Below, piece after piece: positions 1-11,944 of a DNA stretch of 64,000 nucleotides. This DNA is from Epiperipatus broadwayi (taxonomy: Eukaryota > Onychophora > Udeonychophora > Euonychophora > Peripatidae), in NCBI GenBank assembly GCA_028023455.1, contig JAQFVV010006215.1, positions 5,563,230-5,627,229 of the forward strand, read 5' to 3'. Below the pieces are notes generated by a model that saw only the letters and a program-made list of their open reading frames with translations, did no database searches and was not told the origin of the DNA. Position 1 is the stretch's first letter. Each line of letters begins with the position of its first letter. Position numbers and translations under genes: made by a program.

Positions 1-1574
1 CAATTTCCTACATAAAAGTCTCTCAAATTCTTTAATTATTGTATTAATACTGACACTTTACCATTTTCCATTTCTTTAATTGATATAAATATTTTTCTGT
101 CAAAATATCCATATCTTTTTAATCTTCCTCAACATCTTTTTCACTTTCAAGTTAGTAATTAATTGTATCATTTTTTTTTAAACAAATGTTGAAGATATTC
201 TTTCCATGTTTTCAATATATTATCTCTATTAAATTCATCTCTTTCCATTCTTATCAGCTATTTCATTCATTTCTTTTTTTTCTCAAAGAACATTTTTATT
301 AAATATGAAGCATCTTTTTGCCTGTTGATGCATTTCTATCTTTTTATATTCCTGTTCCAATTATTTAATTTGCCAAATCTGTTTATCTCCTTAATTCAAT
401 ATTAATTTTTCTATATATCTTTTGTCTTGCCTTACTATTGACATTTATCATCTTCATTGTTTGTCCATCTTTTTCAGTATTCTAGCATTACTCAAGGTTA
501 TTTAGTTTTCCTTTATTAAATAGTTCCCTCGTGCATTTTTTTTTTGTTATTTTTAATAATTCTTTTTAATCCTACACCAATGTTTATAAGAATATTTTTA
601 ATTTCCTATTTTTAATCAATCTTCTTTATTATTTTTCCACATTAGAAACCAAACCTTCTTTTCTGCATTCTTCTAAACTTACCCAAGTCCCATCTTATGT
701 ATAGTTTGTCTCTTTTCATCCTTCTTAAATTTAATTTTAATTTTTCCATAACCATATTATGATCAGAGTTTATATAATTACTAGACAAAGTATGTGGATC
801 TTTAATAACATTCTTATGTCTATTCTGTACCAATATATATTCCATCTGATATCTTTTTTTATGACCTGGAACTTTGAACCAAGTGTTTGTAACCATAAAT
901 TATTATCTTTACAAAATTCCAAAAGCCAATTACCTTTCTCATTTTTTTCAATAGCATAATTTTCAAAAATTATTCTTTTCCTATCTTTCACCACAACAGC
1001 ATTCCAATCATCTAACAGCAATAAATATGCTTTTTTATCCTTTCATTATATTATTTCCATGATCTTTTCATACTGTTCATTTATATTATGCTCATAGTTG
1101 ACATATGTGCTTGTATAAATATCAAATCCTTATGACTTGCAATTATTCTCATCATCATAAGCTAGCATCAACACAATGTATCTTTGCCACACTATTCCAA
1201 ACTTTATAATAGCAATACTAACTCCATTTATTGCTCTATTACCACCAAAATAAAACAACTTAATATACTCATTATTTTTTCACATTTTTCCTATTTCTCT
1301 TCATTTAATCCTACAACATTGATATTATTTATTTTCATTTCTCTTTTCAAATTTTCCAATTTTCTAGCACTTCTTAATGATCTTACTTTCCAAATACAAC
1401 TTTCAAAGTTTCTTCTTTCAATACAACATCTTTATAAGGATTTTGCAGATTTACAATCTGAGAAACCTCTTGTCTACTCCTGCCAGGCAAAACATCAAAA
1501 CCTTCCCTAGCCATAGTCACAGAAACTCTCTGAATTAATCTTGTGTTCATGTTCATAATGAAAATGTAAGACAA
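1..1574 (-). pseudogene. Decayed non-LTR (LINE) retrotransposon, endonuclease part
   Basis: Reading the minus strand from about 1574 downward gives interrupted pieces of a LINE apurinic-type endonuclease. The first is a block with KLENLKREMKINNINVVG (about 1280-1350). Next comes LLDDWNAVVVKDRK (about 1020-980), matching the family's GDWNAxVG motif, then NTWFKVPGHKKRYQMEYILV and INSDHNMVM (about 890-740), matching the NTxF, YQIDYILV and SDHNLV motifs. The pieces lie in different frames and are separated by stops, so the copy is dead. From about 640 to 1 the Lys-rich linker that normally precedes the reverse transcriptase continues with stops; the RT itself would lie beyond the left edge. The clade is not assignable with confidence; an RTE-like element is the best guess. 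Motif matches are from memory of the family, not from a search. Confidence 0.75.
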
Positions 1575-1945
1575 AATGTTTTAATGTTGCCTTTTTTGCC
1601 CCAATAACATTCATTACAGGTACTAGATGTTTTTAATAAATGCTCTGTCTACTGATTTTCTCTTCCCCACTGTCATCTATGACCTTCTGTTGACTTGGAA
1701 GAATGCCATTGTTCATCCCACACTCAGCGAGCTGGTTACTTGTTTGATGGTCACCACTTATTATTACACATTTTCCATTATAGGAATTGTGGTATTTTAC
1801 AGAATTAGACAATTATTTATATTAATAAAGTATTACAACTGACTTGACAAGCATCTCACTCTTAAATGAGTTATATGTATATGAATATATATTTAAATAA
1901 TAAGTGTAATAATGCTCAAGGTTAAATGGGTTTGTAAGTAATCAT
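1575..1945. other. AT-rich spacer
   Basis: Nothing recognisable. A 71-codon open frame (1627-1842) is present but has no motif and fits chance expectation in this base composition. Confidence 0.5.
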
Positions 1946-2143
1946 TAAAAAACAGTCAACACTTAGACAATTCCAATATCACTAACAATCAACAATTTCA
2001 AACTGTCACCAAGGCAACCTCCTTTTAACAATAAAGGTAAAATTTCATCTTTATTGTTAAAAGATTGTCTTGATAACAGTTTGAAATTGTTGATTGTTAT
2101 TTTTTTATATTGGAATTGTCTAAGTGCATACTGGTTTTTAATG
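1946..2143. repeat. Foldback (hairpin) repeat, family M, copy 1
   Basis: Left arm 1946-2036 and right arm 2052-2143 are imperfect inverted copies. For example, CAGTCAACACTTAGACAATT on the left is answered by AATTGTCTAAGTGCATACTG on the right, and AACAATCAACAATTTCAAAC by GTTTGAAATTGTTGATTGTT. The loop is about 15 nt. No coding potential. The arm sequence and the internal CAAGGCAACCTC block recur at 53839-53972, so this is a dispersed MITE-like or foldback family. The transposition mechanism is unknown. Confidence 0.8.
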
Positions 2144-2641
2144 ATTAATATTTATATATGAAAACACATTGTTTTATTCTCAAATATTAATCAAAATAAT
2201 AGATTATATGTATGAGTTTAGCATCCATATTTTAGTCAGATCATCAATGATTAATAATAGTTTAGAAATTACACACATGCATATCTATATTTATTTTGCT
2301 GTATTTATAGTTTAAATAAATTGTTTAAAATTTGATGCAAAATATTTCATTTGAAATGATTCTAACAATTTGTTTTATATACCGTATTTGCATTAGTAAT
2401 AATTCAAACTATTTGTTCTACCCTGAAGCCACCTAGTGTAATCTTAAGTAATTAATGAGTATATAGATGGTAATCCAAATCCTCCAACTACTTTTAAGCT
2501 ATTAACTTCAATCAATGATGAGAACTTGATCTGTATCTACGTATTTATTTCATTTAAATATTACTTTAAAAGTGTAGTACTGATAATAAATTATGATTAA
2601 CTGAAATACAAGCTTATTATATACCTGTATCTATATATGTA
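2144..2641. other. AT-rich spacer
   Basis: No gene, RNA or repeat structure recognised. Confidence 0.5.
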
Positions 2642-2741
2642 ATATATAGGGTATATGAGCACAGACTTTTACATGACCCACTACTATTCACTCCATCTCA
2701 TAACACTGATACACTTGAACGTATATATGTTGAAAAGATAA

Positions 2742-2800
2742 ATAATCACCAATACACATATTTCATGCTAAACCAGAAATCATCAGTTGGTCCAGATTAT
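2742..2800 (-). ncRNA. Hammerhead ribozyme, type I, left arm of foldback F1
   Basis: On the minus strand: stem I 5' side ATAATC (2800-2795), CCA bulge and ACCAA (2791-2787). Next is the core CTGATGA (2786-2780), then stem II around loop GGTTT and GAAA. The short stem III contains a U-G wobble, the cleavage site is UGUA with A at 2753, and the stem I 3' side is TTGGT and GATTAT (2752-2742). Stem II has one internal mismatch (UUUCU opposite AGCAU), so this copy is probably weaker than the right-arm copy. The fold is inferred by eye. Confidence 0.6.
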
Positions 2801-3092
2801 TATCTCTGCACATATATGCCATAAGTGCTCAGATATATATTAAGATAGTCAATTTTCATATTTTAATGGATAGGCTTCAATCCACTCCACCCCCCCAACT
2901 CTTCAACCACCCATCCAATTGAAAATCTGATGATGGGACACTTAAAGGCCAGGTCCTTTGAGCATTCCATCATCAGATTTTCAATTGGATGGATGGTTGG
3001 AGTGTGAAATGGATTGAAGCTGTCCATTAAAGTATGAAGATTGGCTATCTTAATATATATCTGAACACTTATGGCATATATGTGTAGAGATG

Positions 3093-3151
3093 ATAATCTG
3101 GACCAACTGATGATTGCTGGTTTAGCATGAAATACATATATTGGTGATTAT
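3093..3151 (+). ncRNA. Hammerhead ribozyme, type I with minimal stem III, right arm of foldback F1
   Basis: All parts of a hammerhead are present in order. Stem I 5' side is ATAATC (3093-3098), TGG bulge, ACCAA (3102-3106). The core is CTGATGA (3107-3113). Stem II is TGCT/AGCA (3115-3118, 3124-3127), loop GGTTT, closed towards the core by a U-U pair. GAAA follows (3129-3132). Stem III is ATA/TAT (3132-3134, 3137-3139) with a 2-nt loop, or 2 bp with a 4-nt loop. The cleavage triplet is AUA with A at 3140. Stem I 3' side is TTGGT (3141-3145) and GATTAT (3146-3151). Stem I continues outward (ACACTT near 3066 against AAGTGT near 3170). Known biology: hammerheads with tiny stem III occur in Penelope-like elements and animal retrozymes, and often work as dimers. 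Activity here is not shown. Confidence 0.75.
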
Positions 3152-3249
3152 TTATTTTAACATATATGTGTTCAAGTGTATCAGTGTTTTGAGATGGAGT
3201 GGAGAGTGGTGGGTCATGTGAAAGTCTGTGCTCATATACCCTATATATA

Positions 3250-4212
3250 AATTATGATTATAATATCAATGATTACATAAATAAATAAATATAGCCAGTA
3301 ATTTACTTTAAAATATCATTATTATTACTTACATATAAATAAATAACTACTTTTGTATACAAAATTAGAGATTGTGAAGAGAAGAGGATTATATTATTCA
3401 CTTCTCCATTTTTTTACAATTAAAAGAAAGGAATATATTTATATTTTAATGATAACAGTTACTTGATTCACCTTTGTTTATCAGCTTGCAGGAAATGACA
3501 AATGCCTCCATGTAACTGCATAAATATTATAATAAAGAATTTTAATTAATTAGCAGACTTTTTAATTATACCCATATTTAAATATTTATTTTAAACATAA
3601 ATAGTAATTAAAATTTGTGAATGAAATTGGGTTTTTTATAATGCATACAATAATGTATATATAAATAGAAGTATTTTAAGGCAGTATAAATAATCAGTTC
3701 CTATGTTTGTTTGTTTTTTAAAAAATCCACAAAATTATGCAAGATTTCAAGTATAGTATATATGGATGTATGATTTTCAAAATCACAAATTTCACAATGC
3801 AATTATTAAAATTTCTAATTTTAATAAAAATTAAACTAATAATGTAAAATGTATAATATAATTTATTATACACAACTAGATTATCAGTAAGTTTTTGTTT
3901 TAATTGTAATTTCTTATACATAAAATCATTAATTACTAATATCATAATAAGAAAACGATTATGTTAATATACATTACTGAGAGAATATTTTAATATTATT
4001 TCAGCATCTTAATAAATTTTTTCCAACACTGTTTTTATTTTTAAAATATTCCAGTAGTTTTGCTCTCCTGCAGGCTTTTGCAGAGAAATCAAAAATTAAA
4101 AATAATTGTGTAATGTAGATCACATTATTCTAACAGCATTAGTACCATTTATATACCAAATTCATCACTTCCTTGATTTTGCTGTAATATCTTATATAAA
4201 TGCAATTTATCT
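3250..4212. other. AT-rich non-coding stretch
   Basis: No gene, RNA or clear repeat seen. Open frames present (for example 3718-3945 minus) lack motifs and have the composition of the surrounding DNA. Confidence 0.5.
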
Positions 4213-4372
4213 ACTCTACTTTGAACACTTTTTAGCAAAAACCTTTCATTGTACATATACAATATTAAAGTAAAAGTGGCTCTGAAGAAGACTGCAGGAC
4301 AGTCGAAATGCAAGATTGTGCATGCATATATGTACAATAAAAGGTTTTTGCTAAAAAGTGTTCAAAGTAGAG
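4213..4372. repeat. Foldback repeat with CTGAAGA-hairpin-GAAA core
   Basis: Inverted arms at about 4213-4257 and 4326-4372 match over about 45 nt (for example TTTGAACACTTTTTAGCAAA against TTTGCTAAAAAGTGTTCAAA). Between them lies CTGAAGA (4282-4288), an extra A, a perfect 5-bp hairpin GACTG/CAGTC with loop CAGGA (4290-4304), then GAAA (4305-4308) and an ATGCA/TGCAT stem. This has the order of a hammerhead core (CUGANGA, stem II, GAAA, stem III). However, the sequence directly before the core is not complementary to the sequence after stem III, so a canonical stem I is lacking. A related decayed repeat is at 4846-5125. Confidence 0.7.
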
Positions 4373-4501
4373 TGGGTAAATTGCATTTGCCATTTATATA
4401 TTTTATATCTACATTCACATATATCCACATCTTACATATAATATTACATTCTTATATTTATTATTTCTTAAAAGTTATATCTATAGTCATATATAAATCA
4501 C

Positions 4502-4606
4502 ATTACCACAAGCTTAAGTTTAAATAAATCAAAAAAATATCAACAATCTGTTGCCTTGAAAACAGATTGTTAATATTCTATTGGTTTATTTAACTTTAGC
4601 TGTAAT
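4502..4606. repeat. Short foldback repeat
   Basis: Imperfect inverted arms 4502-4552 and 4561-4606, with the inner ends AACAATCTGTT and AACAGATTGTT matching exactly. The loop is about 8 nt. No coding potential and no known family recognised. Confidence 0.65.
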
Positions 4607-4845
4607 GATATGCTTCACATATGATAACCTGTTAGCTGTTGATATGTATGGTGTATATGCACACACACACACACATATAATTTTTCTATTTTAAAATAAA
4701 AATGTTATTGGAAAAAATCCATTAAGAAGTCAAAGTATATATTAAAAACAATAACAAAGTTGTGAAATGACCAAATATTTACATATTATAATAAATGAAG
4801 ATATAGTCACATGCTGGTAAATCAAATTTATATAATGGAAATTTA
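4607..4845. other. AT-rich spacer with CA microsatellite
   Basis: A short (CA)n run lies near 4659-4673; otherwise nothing recognised. Confidence 0.5.
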
Positions 4846-5125
4846 TGTAATATTAATATCATTTACTTTCTTTACTGCTTTTACAATGCTTCGTATAACT
4901 ATAACCCACTATTAACAGTTTCAATTGCCCCAGCAATCTTCTTCAGAACTTCTAATCATATTTTAAGATTTGAAGAAAAATTTGAATAGTTATCAGTTAA
5001 GGTTTGAAAATATAAGTAGAAGTTCTGAAGAAGATTCCTGGAACAATCAAAAATATCAATAATGGGTTGTAATTATATGAAGCATTGTAAAAGTAATAAA
5101 GAAAGTAAATGATATTAATATTACA
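4846..5125. repeat. Foldback repeat, relative of the 4213-4372 element
   Basis: Arms 4846 onward and up to 5125 are inverted copies, for example ATTAATATCATTTACTTTCT against AGAAAGTAAATGATATTAAT. On the minus strand the left arm carries CTGAAGA, an A, a 6-bp hairpin GATTGC/GCAATT with loop TGGG, and GAAAC. On the plus strand the right arm carries a decayed form (CTGAAGAAGATTCCTGG). The core order matches that at 4282-4308, so the two foldbacks are probably one family. No complete hammerhead can be drawn, because the base after stem III is a G. Confidence 0.7.
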
Positions 5126-8100
5126 TGGATTTGGCAATGTAATAAGAAAGATAAAGCTATAAATTTATATAATTTGGCATTTCTGAAATACATACATATA
5201 CATACTCCACTTTGATTTTGCCAGTTTTATTAAAAGATATAATTGAAATAAAATATATTTTCAAATAGAGAAATTATTGCTATCTTCCAAAAAATAAAAG
5301 AATTACTTCTTTAGCCAGCATAAGTCAAATTCTTTAAGTTCATTGGCTTATCACAAATCAATTCATTCTTTAATCTGCATCACATTTTTAGATTTTCTGG
5401 ACATAGTGGTCAGAATATGAGATTCCGAGATTTTGTAATCACAAAGTCATAATCAATAAATATAAATATTACGTAAAGGAAAAAACAGTTAATGTGTGTT
5501 TTACTGTTCTATTTCTTAACTTTTTTGCACTATCTTATAATTTAGTATGAATGTGTTTAAATACAAGAGTTCTTGGATATAGCAAATGTAACATATTCTG
5601 ATTAAAACTTATATAAAAAATAAAATATAACTACAGTTATTATGTAAATTAAAATATACTAATCTTAAACACATAAAAATTATTACAATGTGAAATTAAA
5701 ACATCATAATTAAATACAATAGAGCTCTTTCTTACCAAAGCCTTTTTTAGATATAATTTAATAGATATCTGAACAATTTATTTAAAATGTATGGTTCAAT
5801 GCTAACGTGAGTTCAGTCCATTGCCCCAAAATCTAGCTTAGAATTTTAAAATATCTCATGGTCTGCAAAAATCTTATTGTAAATTTTGTGAGGTTCTGTA
5901 TATAGATATGTGTATATGTATAGTAAATTCAATCACAGAATCTACTAATTAATGATTAATAGAATCAAGTGTCTAGCACCATAACTTGTGATTCACAAGT
6001 TTATTCTGCACATATCCTTTGGCAGTGATATTTTGATCTAAACTGTATCATTTGGTAAGCATATCCAAGTTATTAATTGCACTATAAATCATATTGCCAA
6101 TTCCAGTAATCATGGTTTCAGCGAAATGTATTTTTTTGTAATTGAAACTACCAAAAATTGTCTCCAATAAGCTATAAACTAAGTCTGATTTACACTTCTG
6201 GCTATTCTGTCAATAGAAAATGAGATAGCAAAATCAAATTACTGTAATTAAAGATTTTATGGGGAAAAGATGAAAAATAATTATATATTGTTTATAAATA
6301 CACTTAGCATTCCTCTAAATAATATATATGTAGTTACAGTTTGTATTTGTAATAAATAATTTATGACAAAAATTTAGGAATATATATAATGTGTTTTGTA
6401 GCCCCTCACACTTTTGGAACATAGTCCCTAATGTTCATGCTAGGCTTGCATATAGGTTTGTAGTATTTCCTTTATGATAATTCTTCTATAAAACATTTAG
6501 TTGTCTGAATATCTCAAGATCAATGGTGCTTTTAATGTAGATAATTCTTTCTTAATTTCTGTTTAACTGAATATAAATAAAAATGATATAGTTTTCAACT
6601 AGTTTTATCTTAGCATAATATCAACTTATAACTTCTTTAACTTTGACAACATTGTTTTTCCAGTATGTAGATTTTTCAGATTTAAAATGAGATCTCAAAT
6701 GGCGGTTGCCAATTACATGAAATAAGCAAAATGTATATTCCAAAATGAGAATTTTAACTGGATAGATATAATAACAATAATTAAAATTTCCATTCCAATC
6801 AGTAGATAATAAATAACAACTAATTGCTTACAAAGTTGATTCTCTTCCATAAATTCTCAATTAAGGTTCTTAATCCATGCATTTCTTCACCTCCAAATTT
6901 TTCTGATATTACTATCTAAGTTGATTCCATCTGAATTTGACAAAGTGAATAAATGAAAAATAGACTTTTTAAAGTACTTATATTATTATATCCCACTTGA
7001 TTAGGTTAATAGAAAAACCAATCAGATTATCATTATAATCTAGTTCAATTAGCAAAATATGTTGAGAAATTAGTTTAAGTTGATAAGTATTCATTTCTTT
7101 CACTAACTCTAAATAAAAATAATTCTGAATACATTTTAAAACTAATTTGACAAATTCAACATCACACACATTTTAACTTGTTTTCTAATTATAGTGCCAT
7201 ATTGATTTTTTTAATGCATTTGCTAAAGATACAATTTACACAATCATTATTTAACACATAATTAAAAATATAAAATGTTCCATAAAACTAACATACCACA
7301 AAAAATAATAAAGCTAAGAAATATAATAATTAGAATAAAGTAAAAATAAAAAAAATAAAAAAATAAAATATTTTTAAAATTAATTATTTTACAATTATTC
7401 ATTAATTGGATAATACAGTATGTTATTTTTATAATTAAAACATTTTTAATATTCTAAACATAGTCTACATTAAAGCAAGTTAAAACAAGCTATAAATATA
7501 TGTTCTGACCATTCTTAATAATTTTTTCCTTGAAAATAGGAATCCTTTATTTATCCAATACAGACTCTGATCTGTCCTTTCTTACATATGGTTAGAGGTT
7601 TTCCTAACAAAATAATTATAAATAATTTCTTTTCAAGGATTTATTTTAATATTAACATTTACAATGAGGGAAAATAAAATATGGTATTTAACGAAAGTGA
7701 ATCAATTTACTCATATGCGCATGCATACAGGGTGTATGAATATAAGTATATATAAAAATTGCATGAAAAATTTGTACATTGTGTATATATAATTGTTTTT
7801 CCAATTTCTTTTATAAACTAATATTTAATATTTAAGACAAACTAATGCATTTAAATAATGTTTTAATAAAATGTAAAAATATACTATTTAAAACTGTACA
7901 TATGTCAGTTCAGCTATGATTTTTTTAATAATCCAGAATTCTAATAAAAAAGACTATTCTTTTATCTTTTCTTTATCCAATATCAAAAGGATATATAATA
8001 ATAATCAAAAGCATATGATATAATTATAAATATTAAGTATATTCAAGTAGGTCCATATTTTCACAAATGCAGGAGAATAGTAAATATGAAAGCTGTTAAA

Positions 8101-11100
8101 TATTATTTAATCTTAAATTCAAACTTCTTTAACAAATATACATTTCATATTATGATTTTCCTCAGTCAAAAAGAATAATTATAATAAAATATCAAGAAGG
8201 TAATTTCTCCAAAAGCAAAGACTTTTATCTCAAAAATATGGACTTTTGTCACAAAACCATTGGATATAGTTTCATTACATCAAATACTCTTCTCAAATAA
8301 AGACAAGCAAAGATAAAAATTCATTATACAACTATTTAAATTCAGTACTTACTAGTGCTTTAATAATCACAATACTTTAAACATAGCATGGTACAAGGAA
8401 AATCATAAAATTTTAACTAACTCTAAAGAGTTTGATATTAGCATTAATATTTTTTTAACTAAAAAGTTTGCTACAGCTTTAAAAAACATTTCCATAAGCA
8501 CTCTACATTTAAAAGATTTTTTTCTTTCTTATTTAGATTACATTTCTTTCTTGGAAGCTATCTATCTAGACAATTATAAAATATTACTAAAATTAAAGGC
8601 ATCTTTCTTGGATCTTCTTTATTATATCTGGTGTATTTATTTATTTATTTAATTTTGAAAAAAGAAAGAAAAAATATATACACACTTTTTTTCAAAATAA
8701 AAATTATCCAGAAATCAGCAGAGGAAAAAGTTTATATATTAGAGTTTACAATGATGATTGATATCGTTGCTGGATAAAATTTAGAAAAAAACAATTCAGT
8801 GGAGATTTTATAAGTAGATAAACGTATAACAGTAGAAAGCATTAAATGTCATATAAAAATCACTGTGGAACTTAGATAATATATTTTTCTAGAAAACGAT
8901 GAAGGACTTGCTCATACAATGAAAGAAGATCAGTAGGATGTGCTATATTATTTTATCAATGTATATAAATTCTAGTCACTTCATTGATGATGATAAATTA
9001 ATAAATACAAAACAAAGCATAACAAACTTAATAGAGGGAACAAGCACTTTATAACTAGACAGGAATGAAAATATTAAAGATTAATTAATTTTCAGTCAAC
9101 CCCCCCACCCTTTGATGATCCTTAAAAACAGTTTATTAGCCAGAGTTTGTTAAACTTTTAAGATAAAAGTATACCTTGAAAGATATTAAGTAATTAAAGT
9201 TTTTTTAAAAAAAGAAATTGCCAATTTTAAGAGTTTATTAATTTCCACAGATTCATTAATCCAATCACTTATTTCGACTAAATATTAATATTAGTTTATT
9301 TAGAATTTATTGGAAATAATGGGTTTATCGTTCAGAAACAAGTAATAAATTTAAGTTTAAATTTAAAATGAGATATCGATAAAAACGCAGAAGGAAATAA
9401 AATTTTTGCTCACAGTGTGCAATTCCAAGTCATTCTAGATAAGTTTTTTTGTTCTTAGAGCCACAGACAATTTTATTTCTATACCTTTCGTAATATGGTC
9501 TTAAATATAAAATTAAAACACAGGAATATACCAGAGAGAAAGGGCCTTATTGGAAGATCTAGCCCAATACGCTATACATATTATACAGTCCGATTAATTT
9601 TGTAATAATTATTCCTTTATAGAGAAATTAGTACTTTTATGACCTTTGGTTCGAGTCAAATAGTTTTTAAAATAACACAAATTTTATCAGGAAGTTTAGT
9701 GTTTTAGGTGAGAATTATTTATGCTTTAAATAAAAAATAGAAAAATTTTAATTGATTGATACCGACTTTAATTTCCATATTTCTCATATAGACTTAAGGT
9801 TCAAAATAGATCTCTTCAAACATTGATAAAGTTAGACTAATTTGTCTGTCAATAATTTTAAAATCATTTGCACTAATAGATTTTGAATTTGTTGTAATTT
9901 TAACCAATTTGCTTAAAAGAGAAGTAAATTTTCATCAAAAACTTCATACTATTTTTATATAACGTCTTTAAAATATTTATTTCTTAAAGTTGTTAAAGGT
10001 AAAAATTCGTATGTGCATATTCAGTCTATTATTTTAAGTTGTGTATAAGTATATATTCAAAACATCAATGTGTAAGTGTGCGCGCGTGGATATTTGTATC
10101 AAAAGTAATGTATGTGCACTTATATCAGACATTGGCAGAAGTTAAATTTACTTTTAGAATTTCGATTTAGCTTTTTGTTCTCTTATTTTAACTTTTAGTT
10201 AATTCTTTAATGACCAAAGCTATATAATAGTAAAAAAAAAAAAATCAGAATTACCATTTTCATAACGATTTTTTTTTTTTTTAGATCACACCCAGCTTAC
10301 ATTATGTTAATGAGAGAATACTATGTATGGCGTTAATTATGTCTGGCTTAAATCATAAATCTTAGGCCTACTCTTAAGATATTTTCTTTCTAAGAGAGTA
10401 AAAATGACAGCATGCTGAGATATTGTTAAACAAAGTTTAATACAATGACATTAATTTTAAAACCCTATGTGGTGGTTAAGACTTTCACATGCCCCCCCCC
10501 CCCAATATTAAGCCAATTAATTATTTCTATTATTAAATTTATTTAATGAATTGTTTTATCATCTTCATTAGAATGGATAAAGAGCTTCAGTATAGAAAAG
10601 TTATGTTACGTAGCATACATCAGATATATTTTAAAGCTTACATATCAGTGCTATATGCCTAGACTCTTTGATATATTTTAGTCAAATTAATCCTGTGACT
10701 ATTATTTTATTAAAAAAATTTTTTTTTATATAGATATATCTACTGTAATATGAAAAAATCATCAGGGCATATTTACAATTTATATTCATTTAAAATTTTT
10801 GTATTTAATTTAGTCAAGTATTAGATTAGTTATTGTATCTAATTGTTAATTATTTTATTATGACAAATGTTGTTAGGCCTACTGGCAGAATCTACAGTGA
10901 TAAATAATGGAATAATTTTCATGCATAAGAATTAACTGTGAATTACTAATTAGCAATGTTCAACTGAATATACCTTCTGCTGGCTTGAAAGATAAGATAT
11001 TGATTAATCAAAGACTGGGTGCTATTTTTGATGGTCTTTTTTGATTCCTTTTTTTCCTTACTATTTTCAGTCACTTCAGTTAGTGTAGGTGCTACTCATT

Positions 11101-11944
11101 ATAAATCTGACATTGGTCATTTCCTATGTTTATTGTTATAGTGGGATTGTATGTTTGTGGAATCACATTTCTGTCCTTTAACTACATGCATCTTTTATTC
11201 CATTCTGTTGAGAAAATTAGAATCTAGGAGACATAATTGTGATATTTACCTTAAGTAGTACAATTACTAATAAGTCATGCTGGAACTGAAATAATCATTT
11301 CCACTTTGCAAAAATTATATATGTAGTCATACCTATTCAGAGATCTCACTGTCTATATCACAAAAGTGGAAAAGAATTAGTAAAGACAGAACACTCATTA
11401 AACACATTAGAAATAATTATTAAATCAATAAATTATTAGTAGCAAAGCAGAAGATAATAGTAGTAATAATACTTAAAGATAAATATTTTTTTTTTCTAAA
11501 TATGAAACATATGAATCATATTTTATGCAAATTCTTTCCAATCTGAATAAAGAATAAATCTAATATCTAAGGAACTGACAAGATTTTAAATAGATATATG
11601 TAATTGTTTTACTGAAATATATTTTTCTAGAAGAAGAAAGTTTAATTGAGCAGGTATAGTGTTGTTGTTGTTTTTTTTTTGGGGGGGGGGAGAAATTATC
11701 TAGTGAATACAAATTGTGTGATGTTGAATTTAATGTAGTCTAATTTGATATCTTTTATTCTTGGATCTTCTAGTCATATCAATAAAAGGTTAATGATTTA
11801 AATTTTATTTTGTGCAATAGTACTTTTGCTTATTTTATTAGTGTTTATTCTCTAATATTAGATTTAGAGAATTCAAATAAAGGGAACTTTTATTTTTTTG
11901 TTAGATAACATTTTTACACCAAATATTTCTTTTTTGAAGATTTA
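5126..11944. other. Long AT-rich non-coding stretch
   Basis: About 6.8 kb with no exon, RNA gene or mobile-element motif that I can support. It holds simple-sequence tracts only: a 12-C run at 10492-10503, a T then G run near 11671-11690, a CCCCCCCACCC run near 9101, and A/T microsatellites. It is probably intergenic DNA or very old repeats. Confidence 0.5.

Larger units (their letters stand above)
2642..3249. repeat. Large foldback of the hammerhead repeat family F, copy 1 (two arms)
   Basis: Left arm 2642-2938 and right arm 2963-3249 are long inverted copies of each other. They run from TATAGGGTATATGAGCACAG at the left outer end to its complement CTGTGCTCATATACCCTATA at the right. The centre at about 2939-2962 itself forms a small hairpin (AAAGG/CCTTT). 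Each arm carries a hammerhead ribozyme fold on its own sense strand (minus for the left arm, plus for the right). One-arm relatives are at 16193-16500 and 20085-20262. There are no open frames. The arrangement is a head-to-head pair of a roughly 290-bp ribozyme-bearing unit. Confidence 0.85.
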
